Shown in pieces: positions 38,992-48,236 of a DNA stretch of 64,000 bases. Under the pieces are notes generated by a model. The model had not been told where the DNA came from. It saw only the letters and a list, made by a program, of their open reading frames with translations, and searched no databases. Made by a program: the position numbers and the translations under genes. The stretch covers positions 1-64,000 of the forward strand of contig CANFEB010000007.1 in NCBI GenBank assembly GCA_947445775.1. Reading direction: 5' to 3'. Each line of letters opens with the position of its first letter. Position 1 is the first letter of the stretch. The DNA comes from Oligoflexales bacterium (GTDB lineage: Bacteria > Bdellovibrionota_B > Oligoflexia > Oligoflexales > RGVZ01).

Positions 38992-39019
38992 CAAAATCGC
39001 TGCGATTTATTCTTTCAAC

Positions 39020-39124
39020 CTATTCCTTACTTTTCTTCTTTTCGCGCTTTTCAGCCTTCTTTTCTTTGGCTGTTTTGAGGGGGGCCTTCTTTGCAGACTT
39101 CTTGGCGTCTTGATTTTTTGCCAT
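39020..39124 (-). CDS. 34-aa Lys-rich basic small protein
   Basis: MAKNQDAKKSAKKAPLKTAKEKKAEKREKKKSKE* with AGGAG 5 nt upstream; below the ORF-track length cutoff. Confidence 0.75.
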   Translation of the reverse strand: MAKNQDAKKSAKKAPLKTAKEKKAEKREKKKSKE

Positions 39125-39194
39125 GGGGGCTCCTAAAAATGATTTAAATGCCACTAAAGACCTGATTACCTATGTAACCCGCTATTATTATGCC

Positions 39195-39225
39195 AACAAA
39201 AACCTCGCATATCGAGGTTTTTGTT
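39195..39225. terminator. Bidirectional intrinsic terminator
   Basis: aacaaaaacctcg catat cgaggtttttgtt. Confidence 0.9.
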
Positions 39226-39231
39226 ACCTGA

Positions 39232-39543
39232 TCACAGATGAATTTCAATCCATTGTTCCCGGATAAGATTCCTGAAGTCATCGGAAATTTCGTGAAAGTC
39301 CACCAGGTCGGCTTTATAGGGCAGGTTGCTTTGTTGAAAACGATCACGCCATTCGGCGATTTTAAGGTCTGGAATACGTTTGCCGGAATCAACGCACAAG
39401 TCGACGTCGGAGAATTTTTTCCAGTTCTTGGTCGCACGTGACCCGAAAAGGTAAACCCTGCCGGCCCCATCCAAAATTCGGATGATCTCTTTTATGTTTT
39501 CTGAAGATAAACCTGAATCAGCAAGGGCACGGGTGGCGGTCAT
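39232..39543 (-). CDS. MNT-type nucleotidyltransferase antitoxin
   Basis: 'VYLFGSRATKNWKKFSDVDL' (GSX10DXD). Confidence 0.88.
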   Translation of the reverse strand: MTATRALADSGLSSENIKEIIRILDGAGRVYLFGSRATKNWKKFSDVDLCVDSGKRIPDLKIAEWRDRFQQSNLPYKADLVDFHEISDDFRNLIREQWIEIHL

Positions 39544-39938
39544 TGTTTTGGATCCGGGTGATTTTCCAAACGCCCGATAAAATCCTTCATTGCCCCATGA
39601 AAAGGGGACATTGCGCGAAATACTTCTTCAGCGACCGCACGCTTATAGATTTGAGTCGATTTGTTTCTTTTCTCCAAAAAATCAAACCAAGCCAATGGAT
39701 CAGCAATGAGTTGATCTGCGGCGGCCTCTCGAAAAACATCTCTTGGCTGATTGACTTCCGAGCCTTTGGCGCGAAGAACTCGCTTCATGGTTTTCCACGC
39801 CAATTCAAACGTGTATTCGAACCTCTGGATCGTCCCATCTCTGGTCAAATCCGACGTCACTTGACCCATTGCCTCTTCAAAAGAAGCAAAAGCACCGAGG
39901 AGAGGCTGGATATCAATACCGCGAACAATTTTAACCAT
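39540..39938 (-). CDS. HEPN toxin (HI0074/HepT-like) with His-to-Gln in RX4HXY
   Basis: 'FEYTFELAWKTMKRVLRAKGSEVNQPRDVFREAAADQLIADPLAWFDFLEKRNKSTQIYKRAVAEEVF'; overlaps MNT start. Start 39938 (MVKIV) preferred over TTG 40007. Confidence 0.85.
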   Translation of the reverse strand: MVKIVRGIDIQPLLGAFASFEEAMGQVTSDLTRDGTIQRFEYTFELAWKTMKRVLRAKGSEVNQPRDVFREAAADQLIADPLAWFDFLEKRNKSTQIYKRAVAEEVFRAMSPFHGAMKDFIGRLENHPDPKQ

Positions 39939-40063
39939 GGGAATATCCGTCTGCAAATTCAAGCTGCGACCCGGAGATCTTGTGAGGGTATCGTATATGG
40001 TAGACAATTCATAATGATTCTAATAGAAATCGTCGAGAATTCTACCGGGAGCCGACGAGCGCC

Positions 40064-41479
40064 ATGACCGCCAACACAGCCACAACCGACACCCTGACGA
40101 CCAAAAAAGTGTTTATCAAAACACTGGGCTGCAAGGTGAATACTTTTGACGGAAATGCCATTGGCAATCAGTTCCGCGCCAAGGGATACACCCTCGTCGA
40201 TAAGGTTGACGCCGCCGACATCACCGTCCTAAACACCTGTAGTGTGACTGCGGCGGCCGACCGGGAAGCTAGGTATCTTATCCGGCGCTACCGCCGCGAG
40301 AATCCCGACGCCCGTATGGTCGTAACCGGTTGCTACGCCCAAACCGACTCTGCTCGTTTGGCGGCCATGAAAGAAGTCGACTTCGTCGTCCCCAACGAAG
40401 CGAAAGAGCGCCTCGTCCAGTTTATCGAAGGTGCGAGCACTGACCTCTCGAGCAAAATGCCCACGGATGTCAAGGCCGTCAGCGAAAATCGTCAGTCCCA
40501 TTTCAAATCATCTTTGGTCCTGTTTGACGATGCCTCGTCATCCCAGACGCGAGCTTTTGTTAAAATCCAAGATGGCTGCAACGGCTTTTGTGCCTACTGC
40601 TTAATCCCCTACGCCCGGGGCGCCAGCCGCAGTGTTGCACCCGATCAGGCATTTACTGAGATCAAGCGCCTGATCGACGCCGGCACGCCAGAAATCGTCC
40701 TGACCGGCATTCACATTGGTGACTATGGCCGTGATCTGGAAAGTTACGCTGGCGAATCCGAGCCCTTTGCAAAATTTGTCGCCTCCATCATGGAGATTCC
40801 TGGCATGAAACGCCTGCGGATTTCTTCCCTTGAGCCGGGCGAACTCTCTCAAGAGTTGCTTGAAGTATTAAAACTTCACTCCGACAAATTCTGTCCGCAC
40901 TTTCACCTGCCCCTGCAGTCCGGCAATGACCGTATCCTGAAACTCATGCGGCGCAGTTACGACACGGCAGGCTACGAGGCTGCAGTGATCCAAGCGCGCG
41001 ATAATTTTCCCGATGCCAGCTTTGGCGCCGACGTCATTCCTGGATTTCCCGGGGAAACGCCCGAAGAGGCCGACGAAACCATGGCCTTTATCGAACGCCT
41101 CGAACTCAACTATTTGCACGTCTTCCCCTATTCGCTTCGCCCCAACACCTCTGCTGCGCGCATGCCAGGGCACCTACCTCAAGAAGTCGTCAAGGAACGG
41201 GCGGCGCGACTGCGTGCCCTTTCAGAAAAACTGTCCCGAAAATACTCCGCGCAATTCATCGGAAAAAACGTCGACGTCTTGTGGGAAAAAGATTTAGACG
41301 CCCAAGGCCGCCGATCTGGCTTGAGCCGCAACTACCTGAACGTTTTAAGCCCCGCCCAACATGCCCCGGCGTCAGGCACCAGCGCCATCTGTCGCGTCAA
41401 AGGTTTCACCGAAACGGGAAAACTGCTCGTCATCTTAAAGCCGTCGTGTGACGCAGATTTTAACAAACCCGCCCAATGA
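40064..41479 (+). CDS. mtaB: tRNA t6A37 methylthiotransferase MtaB (radical SAM)
   Basis: 'FIKTLGCKVNTFDGNAIGNQF', 'VLNTCSVTAAADREAR', 'KIQDGCNGFCAYCLIPYARGASRS'. Confidence 0.92.
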   Translation: MTANTATTDTLTTKKVFIKTLGCKVNTFDGNAIGNQFRAKGYTLVDKVDAADITVLNTCSVTAAADREARYLIRRYRRENPDARMVVTGCYAQTDSARLAAMKEVDFVVPNEAKERLVQFIEGASTDLSSKMPTDVKAVSENRQSHFKSSLVLFDDASSSQTRAFVKIQDGCNGFCAYCLIPYARGASRSVAPDQAFTEIKRLIDAGTPEIVLTGIHIGDYGRDLESYAGESEPFAKFVASIMEIPGMKRLRISSLEPGELSQELLEVLKLHSDKFCPHFHLPLQSGNDRILKLMRRSYDTAGYEAAVIQARDNFPDASFGADVIPGFPGETPEEADETMAFIERLELNYLHVFPYSLRPNTSAARMPGHLPQEVVKERAARLRALSEKLSRKYSAQFIGKNVDVLWEKDLDAQGRRSGLSRNYLNVLSPAQHAPASGTSAICRVKGFTETGKLLVILKPSCDADFNKPAQ

Positions 41480-42143
41480 ACAGAGTGTGCCAACTGCCGC
41501 CCCGCGACGATTTGTCAGAATGGGCGCGCGCCCTTTCGACAGTCACAGTAAATCCAGACTGACCCATCAACTTCGCAAATAGCGGATCATCACTCGCTGA
41601 CCAGATGGCGAGGCACCCATCGGGCTTCAAGGCGGATCTGGCCAGGGCCAAGCCGTGAGCCTTGTAAAGCCGGCTATTGGAATCCGCACTCATCCCGCTC
41701 GCGCCATTGTCAATATCAAGGATGATGGAATCAAATGTGCCGCGATTTTTACGCAGGACATCCGCAACATCACCCGCGATGATCTCGACACGAGGATCAG
41801 ACATCGCGTCTCCGCCAAGTTTGTATTCGGGAACAAGATTCCATTTAATTACGGCCGGCATGATCTCTGCGACAACCACCACAGCATCGTCAGTAATGTT
41901 TGCCAAAGCGGCACGCAGGGTAAAACCCAACCCCAAACCACCGATCAAAACCCGAGCTCCGAGTCTCTTTGTTCGGATATGAGCGCAGGCTAACTCAGCG
42001 ATTTTTTCTTCAGAATTATGATGCCGGCTGGACATGAGTTCCGCGCCAGCAATGCGTATGACAAAGACGCCTTCATGTTCATGAAGCGTCATGATTTTGC
42101 CGTCGATAGTTGTCGTTTGATCGCGAAGAACGGTTTTTTTCAT
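41460..42143 (-). CDS. Spermidine synthase-like methyltransferase-fold protein
   Basis: 'MSSRHHNSEEKIAELAC', 'VLIGGLGLGFTLRAAL', 'FDSIILDIDNG'. Confidence 0.8.
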   Translation of the reverse strand: MKKTVLRDQTTTIDGKIMTLHEHEGVFVIRIAGAELMSSRHHNSEEKIAELACAHIRTKRLGARVLIGGLGLGFTLRAALANITDDAVVVVAEIMPAVIKWNLVPEYKLGGDAMSDPRVEIIAGDVADVLRKNRGTFDSIILDIDNGASGMSADSNSRLYKAHGLALARSALKPDGCLAIWSASDDPLFAKLMGQSGFTVTVERARAHSDKSSRGGSWHTLFIGRVC

Positions 42144-42164
42144 AAAGTCCCCGTTGCCACGCCA

Positions 42165-42196
42165 GCTATCAGGCTATCAGGCTATCAGGCTATCGA
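42165..42196. repeat. 8-bp tandem repeat (gctatcag)n, about 4 copies, intergenic
   Basis: gctatcag gctatcag gctatcag gctatcga. Confidence 0.97.
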
Positions 42197-42205
42197 GCTA
42201 CGCCC

Positions 42206-42643
42206 TTAGTTCCGGATTTCCTTGCCGAGCTTCTTCAAAAACTCGCCCGCAGAAGTGATAGCCCCTCCAAGGGTTTCCTTCAGCTGAACCTTCACATCCG
42301 AACCCTTCGTCGAGACCAGGTCTCTCACTTCCTTGTCGAGTTCGACCAAGCGTGCTTCAAGATCGCTGATTTCCGCCGTCAAACGCTTTTTCATGGACTC
42401 GGTTCGCGCTCCAGCATTCTTATTGAGCTCCTTGCGCAATCCGTCCAGTTCCTTGTGCAGGGCTTTAACCTGTGCCGCGATCGCATCATCGGACTCAGCA
42501 ACAGACGTTTTATCGGTATCTGCAACAGCGTCTGATACAGGCGTTATGGCAATCGTTTTTTCCTTGGCCACAGGAGCCGAAAAAACATGGTTGGAAAAGC
42601 TAAATGCTGCCATCAACGAAAAACTTTTGATCACATTTTTCAT
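42206..42643 (-). CDS. Secreted coiled-coil protein
   Basis: Signal peptide 'MKNVIKSFSLMAAFSFSNHVFSA' plus heptad-rich region. Confidence 0.7.
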   Translation of the reverse strand: MKNVIKSFSLMAAFSFSNHVFSAPVAKEKTIAITPVSDAVADTDKTSVAESDDAIAAQVKALHKELDGLRKELNKNAGARTESMKKRLTAEISDLEARLVELDKEVRDLVSTKGSDVKVQLKETLGGAITSAGEFLKKLGKEIRN

Positions 42644-42646
42644 AAT

Positions 42647-43420
42647 TCAAACCCTTAAAGAATTGATGCCAGAAAATGCCGTTCCATAGCGGTTGCTGTG
42701 GAACGTTTTCTCCGGTGGAAAACGCGGACTAAGTTTGGTCAGCTCAGAAGTAAGCCCCACGGGAATCATTAGCGGAACACTAAAATGGCGCGGCAGACCA
42801 ACGGCTTTACGCACCCACCGCTCATCGAAGCCCTCCATCGGGCATGTATCGAGCCCGTGGGCAGAAGCAGCCAGCATAAACGTTTGCGCGGCAAGTCCAG
42901 TCTGCTTCCATCCATAGCCGGCAAATCCAGCGTCACCGAATGGCACCATGGGCATTGGGCGAAATAGGCTTAAAGTACGAGTACCAACCCAACGAAAAAA
43001 ATTAGCGGCACCGAAAAACTCGCGCCCAAAAACCGCATTAACAATCCGCCGCAAATATTTCGCATACGATTCTGACCAATGCCCCTGGTCTATGGCCTGA
43101 GATGCCGTGCTCTCAAAGTTGCGTGCTATTTGGGTGTCGCTGGCAAAGACAACAACAGCCGGCGCTTCTTCCACCTGGCGCTGGTTGAACGCCGCATGAC
43201 GGAGTTTGGATTTTATCTCCGGATCAGTGACGACGATTGCAATCCAACCCTGCAGGTTGTAGCCGGTCGGAGATCGTTGGGTGATGGCCAAAACTTCTTC
43301 AAGGATGCCACCAGGAATCGGATCAGAAATAAATTTTCGCGCAGAACGACGGGCGAGGACAATGCGCCGTAGAGCTTCAGCATCGGCCTTCAGGCAACCA
43401 TTCGCATGAATTTCAGTCAT
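42647..43420 (-). CDS. Nitroreductase-family protein
   Basis: 'VLARRSARKFISDPIPGGILEEVLAITQRSPTGYNLQGWIAIVV', 'GLDTCPMEGFDERWVRKAVGLP'. Confidence 0.88.
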   Translation of the reverse strand: MTEIHANGCLKADAEALRRIVLARRSARKFISDPIPGGILEEVLAITQRSPTGYNLQGWIAIVVTDPEIKSKLRHAAFNQRQVEEAPAVVVFASDTQIARNFESTASQAIDQGHWSESYAKYLRRIVNAVFGREFFGAANFFRWVGTRTLSLFRPMPMVPFGDAGFAGYGWKQTGLAAQTFMLAASAHGLDTCPMEGFDERWVRKAVGLPRHFSVPLMIPVGLTSELTKLSPRFPPEKTFHSNRYGTAFSGINSLRV

Positions 43421-43426
43421 AAGTGA

Positions 43427-45112
43427 TTATTCCCCATGAATTCCGCCAAGCACCATGGCGCGGGACCCATCCATGATTAGATGCTCCTTGACCAACAATT
43501 CACATTCCAACGTGGTCAATTTTTTAAAGCCTAGCATCACGGTTTGGGCGTGACCACCCGTAAAAACGACCAGAATTTTTGGGTTCAAATGTCCCCTAGC
43601 CGCGTCAACAAAGACTTGAATCGCGCCGACTATCATGGCCAGCTCTCCACCCAGAATTGCCTCGTGGGTCGTCAGCGCCATAACCTCAGCGCTAGCAATA
43701 CGGACTGCATCACCAGCCAAATCCGGCAAGGCGGGGGCTGCATCGTGCAAGGCATGCAATGCCGTCGTTAATCCTGGAATGATCACTCCACCCAAATGGC
43801 GTCCATCAAAAGTAACGGCATCAATGGTCATTGCCGTCCCTGCACAAACGACCACTCCGATGGCATCATCGGCGCCGCGGGCTGAATGATCGATACCCGC
43901 AAGAAAACCTTCCATGGCCGCCACGCGATCCGCACCGATTTCATTCCACGCATATTTGCTGCGCAACATCAAAGGCCGCTTGGGAACAATTTTAACCCTA
44001 ATGCCAACCGATTCAGCAAAGCGGGTCAATGCCTTGAGGTTTTTCGCGCTGACCGAAACCGCGTGGCACGTCACGGGAATTCCCTTGCCGTGACGAGGCC
44101 AAGCGCGGACCACGGCGGACCAATCCTGCGCAGCAAGTTCATCTGGGGAAAAGCTGCCAAAATAAGTCGGAACGGAATCCGACGCCGACTCCCAGGTGGC
44201 CACCTTGATTCTGGAATTACCAACATCGGCAACCATCAATGGTGGGCGCTTTCCAGACTGCGCATCAACATCCATATAAATCCAGCGCCACGACTGATCC
44301 ACACTCGTCAACCGGATTGGTGAGCCTTCCTGGTGCAATCCTCCCCGTGATTCTATGTGGCGATCAAGGAGCAAGGCCCCAGTGGTATCAACACCTTTGA
44401 GGCTAGCTACTGCACCCTCATTGATAAATATATTCCCTGCTTCCATGGCGTATGCGGCGAAATCATCCGGCAGGTGCTCGGGATCCAGAGTGTTCCAGTG
44501 ATCGATAATCCAGGCAGCCAATTCACGACCTATCGCTGAAAGCTCTGGAAGCCGCGATTGATTTCGCCCGAGAATTTCTTCGAGGCAGGTGGTTCCAGCG
44601 TCATCATCAACAGCGTCATCATCAACAGCGTCATCAGCAGCAGAAGCAGAAGCAGCCAAATGGGGAGCCGCCGCAATATTGAGGCCAATGCCGATCAAAA
44701 GATCGCCAAACTTTGTGCCGGTTGAACTGCACTCACAAAGGATGCCGCCGAGTTTCCGACCGCCAAACAAAAGATCATTTGGCCACTTCAAAGTGACACG
44801 GACGCCAAAACGCTCCTGGATAAACCTTGCCGTCAAAATGGCAGACTTGAGGGGCGTCGCCTCCAACTCGGGCTTTATGGCCCAAAGCTCTGGTGGCAAC
44901 ACCACCGTCATCATTAAATTACCTGGAATGCTGCTCCAAACCCGTCCACGACGGCCGCGCCCTGCGGTCTGCATGGTGGCCATCACCGCAAAAGGAGTGC
45001 GATGCTTGGCAATAATCATGCGCTGTGCTTCAGCAGATGTGGAATCCACAACCCCGCACATGACAAACCCGTTCATGGATCGATACTGAATAGAAGGCTC
45101 AAGTCTGCCCAT
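43427..45112 (-). CDS. Bifunctional biotin-protein ligase / type III pantothenate kinase
   Basis: BirA: 'QTAGRGRRGRVWSSIPGNLMMTVVLP', 'LKWPNDLLFGGRKLGGILCE', 'GIGLNI'; CoaX: 'VADVGNSRIKVA', 'IGADRVAAMEG', 'VVCAGTAMTIDAV', 'GGVIIPG'. Confidence 0.92.
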   Translation of the reverse strand: MGRLEPSIQYRSMNGFVMCGVVDSTSAEAQRMIIAKHRTPFAVMATMQTAGRGRRGRVWSSIPGNLMMTVVLPPELWAIKPELEATPLKSAILTARFIQERFGVRVTLKWPNDLLFGGRKLGGILCECSSTGTKFGDLLIGIGLNIAAAPHLAASASAADDAVDDDAVDDDAGTTCLEEILGRNQSRLPELSAIGRELAAWIIDHWNTLDPEHLPDDFAAYAMEAGNIFINEGAVASLKGVDTTGALLLDRHIESRGGLHQEGSPIRLTSVDQSWRWIYMDVDAQSGKRPPLMVADVGNSRIKVATWESASDSVPTYFGSFSPDELAAQDWSAVVRAWPRHGKGIPVTCHAVSVSAKNLKALTRFAESVGIRVKIVPKRPLMLRSKYAWNEIGADRVAAMEGFLAGIDHSARGADDAIGVVVCAGTAMTIDAVTFDGRHLGGVIIPGLTTALHALHDAAPALPDLAGDAVRIASAEVMALTTHEAILGGELAMIVGAIQVFVDAARGHLNPKILVVFTGGHAQTVMLGFKKLTTLECELLVKEHLIMDGSRAMVLGGIHGE

Positions 45113-45921
45113 CTGGACGAATGAAATACGGCGCTGGTGGAAATAAAATCGACACCAGTCTCAGCAATGCGGCGGACATTTTCAAGGCGGACATTCCCAG
45201 ATGCTTCGATCAGCGCCCGCCCACGAATGGTGCGCACTGCCATGGTCATCTCGGCTGTCGACATATTGTCTAGCATGAGCACGTGCGCCCCCGCATCGAG
45301 GGCCTCCTGCACTTCATCCAGATTAGTCACTTCGACCTCAACCTTTAGTGTCGGAGGCAGGCTTTCCAAAAGGCGCGACACCGCAGGCTTGATGCCACCG
45401 GCGGCGCGAATGTGATTTTCTTTGACGATGACGCCATCGCATAGGCTGAAACGATGGTTACGGGCGCCACCAATGACCGTGGCCGACTTTTCGAGGATCC
45501 GCAGGCCCGGTGTCGTCTTGCGGGTGTCCAGCAACTGCGCCTTGGTGCCCTCAAGCTGATCCACAAAAGCCCTCGTCATGGTTGCGATACCGCACATCCT
45601 GGCAAAAAGATTCAGGGCTACGCGCTCGGCCTTGAGGATTGCACGGGCGTTTCCAATGATCTCAAGCAATGGGTCGCCCTTTTGGGCCGAGTGACCATTT
45701 TTGACAAGGGGCTTGACCGTCAACGTCGGGTCTACCTTGCGGAAAACCGCAGCGGCGACGTCCACACCAGCGATCAGAGCAGGCTCCTTAGCAATGATCG
45801 TCGCCCGAGAAACCTTATCGGCTGGCACACAAATGTCTGTGGTCCAATCACCAAACCCCCAGTCCTCTTCAAGGGCCCGGGTGATGATTGGATCTATTTG
45901 GATGGGGTGCAAATCATGCAT
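45073..45921 (-). CDS. nadC: Nicotinate-nucleotide diphosphorylase (carboxylating)
   Basis: 'EDWGFGDWTTDI', 'LNLFARMCGIATMTRAFVD', 'LLDTRKTTPGLRILEKSATVIGGARNHRFSLCDGVIVKENHI'. Confidence 0.95.
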   Translation of the reverse strand: MHDLHPIQIDPIITRALEEDWGFGDWTTDICVPADKVSRATIIAKEPALIAGVDVAAAVFRKVDPTLTVKPLVKNGHSAQKGDPLLEIIGNARAILKAERVALNLFARMCGIATMTRAFVDQLEGTKAQLLDTRKTTPGLRILEKSATVIGGARNHRFSLCDGVIVKENHIRAAGGIKPAVSRLLESLPPTLKVEVEVTNLDEVQEALDAGAHVLMLDNMSTAEMTMAVRTIRGRALIEASGNVRLENVRRIAETGVDFISTSAVFHSSRWADLSLLFSIDP

Positions 45922-45948
45922 AGGACGTGGACATTTACCCAGACGGCG

Positions 45949-46773
45949 TCAAATGTCAACGAGGTGACGAGCCTTCTCTTCCGCAAGGCGACGGAGTTCC
46001 GCGCTGATGACCTCGATCGCCAGGCTGCGGAAATGACGCTCGCAATATGCCTCGACCGCCTGGCGGACCTGCTTGGCCATTTCATCGCCGCCTGGCCTTG
46101 CAAACTCAGACTCAGAAATCTCTGACTTTTGTGGCGCGGCTGCTGGCGGTGCTTTGTTAAATACAGCAAGCGGCGGTGGCGGCGGTGGCGGCGGTGGCGC
46201 TCCCATGCTGAAAAGAAATTCCGGTGCGACATGAGGCGCCGCACCTGAAGCGATGCTTGACGCTCCGGCTGAAGCCGCATCATAAACCTTTTTACCTTTG
46301 CGAGACGCGTCAACGAGGTCGGCAGGCAAAGGCGGTAACCCACCAATTTCGAATGGTATTTCGGCTACAGCCTCCACAACGGACGTGGATCCCGCAAGGC
46401 GGATCACAAGGGCAATCAATTCATTGCTGTCAAAAGGCTTTTGGATAACATGAACGATTCCGCAGTCACTAAGGGCGGCTTCACTGAGTGAACGGTCGTG
46501 AGACCCCTGCATGACCACGACCGGGACTGCGCCGGCTGATGCGACAACTTCTTTAAGCTTTGCCGGATCCGAGCCCACCCCTGGCAAATTAACGTCCAGT
46601 AAAAGCAGGGAAATCCCGGAGCCCATTTTCACGGCTGCGTCTGCCCATGAGGCTGAAACTTCAATTTTTACTGGATGGCGCGCGAGCGCAATCCGCACGA
46701 CCTTCTGGATGGTTTCAGAATCGTCGCCGACAAGAATGCGCGGCACAGCGCCATGGGAAATCAGACTATTCAT
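45949..46773 (-). CDS. Response-regulator receiver protein with poly-Pro linker and unknown C-terminal region
   Basis: 'RILVGDDSETIQKVVRIAL', 'LLLDVNLPG', 'VIQKPFDSNELIALV'; PPPPPPPPPL encoded by a GGTGGCGGC-type repeat. Confidence 0.85.
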   Translation of the reverse strand: MNSLISHGAVPRILVGDDSETIQKVVRIALARHPVKIEVSASWADAAVKMGSGISLLLLDVNLPGVGSDPAKLKEVVASAGAVPVVVMQGSHDRSLSEAALSDCGIVHVIQKPFDSNELIALVIRLAGSTSVVEAVAEIPFEIGGLPPLPADLVDASRKGKKVYDAASAGASSIASGAAPHVAPEFLFSMGAPPPPPPPPPLAVFNKAPPAAAPQKSEISESEFARPGGDEMAKQVRQAVEAYCERHFRSLAIEVISAELRRLAEEKARHLVDI

Positions 46774-46786
46774 ATTGATTAAGGTA

Positions 46787-47125
46787 TCAGGATACTTGGC
46801 GTTTTGCGAGGTTGTCTGTGATGGCCAACAGAACGACCTGGCGCAACTGACGGTTGGCCTCGGTGGTGGCTTTGATGATCAGGGCATGATCATCGACCGT
46901 AAAGTAAGATCCCCGGGCTTGGTTCATTCCCTTGAAGCACTTGACTCGCAAGTTTTCCAAGTAAACAACCTTGCTTTCGCAAAGGCGTTTCAGCATATCA
47001 AAATCCAAACCGTCGCCTGAAATTGGCTGGAGCAAATCACCCATGATCTCGCGATAGGTCGCGTAATCCAGCTGGTTTTGATTGGCTTTGACTTCCAAGA
47101 CACCACTCCCCTGTCCATGCCCCAA
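46787..47125 (-). CDS. Hypothetical protein
   Basis: 112-aa ORF, same strand and close to the response regulator gene. Confidence 0.5.
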   Translation of the reverse strand: MGHGQGSGVLEVKANQNQLDYATYREIMGDLLQPISGDGLDFDMLKRLCESKVVYLENLRVKCFKGMNQARGSYFTVDDHALIIKATTEANRQLRQVVLLAITDNLAKRQVS

Positions 47126-47369
47126 GATTCAATCAAATATTCGGATATCCCCGGCCGAACCTTAGCAGACGAGGTCCATGGGCCTCAAACATCCCCTATC
47201 TCAAACCACCAATGCCTAAAAACAAGGCAAAACCAGTGCCCAAAAGGTCCGGGATTTCCAGAGATTTTTCAGGAAATGACCAACTCCTTGACCGCCCTCA
47301 AGGCGGGGCATAGAGTCACCGCAGAATTTTCCAGAAAAAGTCGTTTTTGCTGCCTCGAAGGACTCTCCC

Positions 47370-48161
47370 ATGACCATTTATTCCGGCCAGGTTCATGTCA
47401 CCCGCTTTAAAGTGCTGCGGCCAGAGGCTGAACTGAAGAAACCCGTTCCCTTTGCCACCATCAATGAAGCCGCCGCAGAATGGAAGTCCGTTCCCCTCAT
47501 AAGTTTTCTGGAAGACGCCCCCCGCAAAGGGTCCGCCAATATCACGGTTCGTGAAACCACCACCGGCTGGGTAGCCCCCGACGGCGTTTCGGCGGTGCGA
47601 GAATGGCGCCATGGTGCCGAGGAAGCTGGACAGGGCCCCTTGAATGAAACTGGCTGGGACATCACGATTGGCGCCGTCAATGACGGGCTTTTATTGCGGA
47701 TGCGCATCGACCGCAGACGAGTACCAGCCCCGTTGGTCGCAGCCCTGTACAAACAACAACTCCACGGAGAAGAACACGGCAAGGGCGGCCGCAAAAAACG
47801 CCTTCCCCGCGTCGAACGGGATGCCCTGAAACAACATGTCCGCAACACTCTGATTGGAAGGGCGCTGCCAACCTTTGCCTTTGTTGACGCCTTTTGGCGC
47901 GAGGCTGCTGACGAGCTGCTGATTTTCACAACTTCCGAGCCGGCCCTGAAATCCTTTGAAGAACTTTTTGCGCGGACCTTCGGTGGACCGCTGCAAGTCT
48001 CCCTGATGCGCATTCAGCCGCCGATGACTGCGCTGCCCGCTGGATTCTGGACAAACAACAAGGGCGCCGCTTCCGATGTTGACGAGTGGCTTGCAACCCT
48101 GACAGAAACCATTCCTGCATCGGTCGGAGTTGCTGGTCTTGGGGAAAGCACGGGAGCTTAA
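47370..48161 (+). CDS. RdgC-like recombination-associated protein
   Basis: 'GWVAPDG' and 'RVPAPLVAALYKQQLHGEEHGKGGRKKRLPRVERDALKQHVRNTLIGRALP' resemble RdgC; not verified by search. Confidence 0.55.
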   Translation: MTIYSGQVHVTRFKVLRPEAELKKPVPFATINEAAAEWKSVPLISFLEDAPRKGSANITVRETTTGWVAPDGVSAVREWRHGAEEAGQGPLNETGWDITIGAVNDGLLLRMRIDRRRVPAPLVAALYKQQLHGEEHGKGGRKKRLPRVERDALKQHVRNTLIGRALPTFAFVDAFWREAADELLIFTTSEPALKSFEELFARTFGGPLQVSLMRIQPPMTALPAGFWTNNKGAASDVDEWLATLTETIPASVGVAGLGESTGA

Positions 48162-48236
48162 TCCTGCCCCCCCCTCCCCAAGTCATGACAATGTGTTGGA
48201 TCTTAAAATGACCGCGCCCAGTAGACGGAGCTCAAA

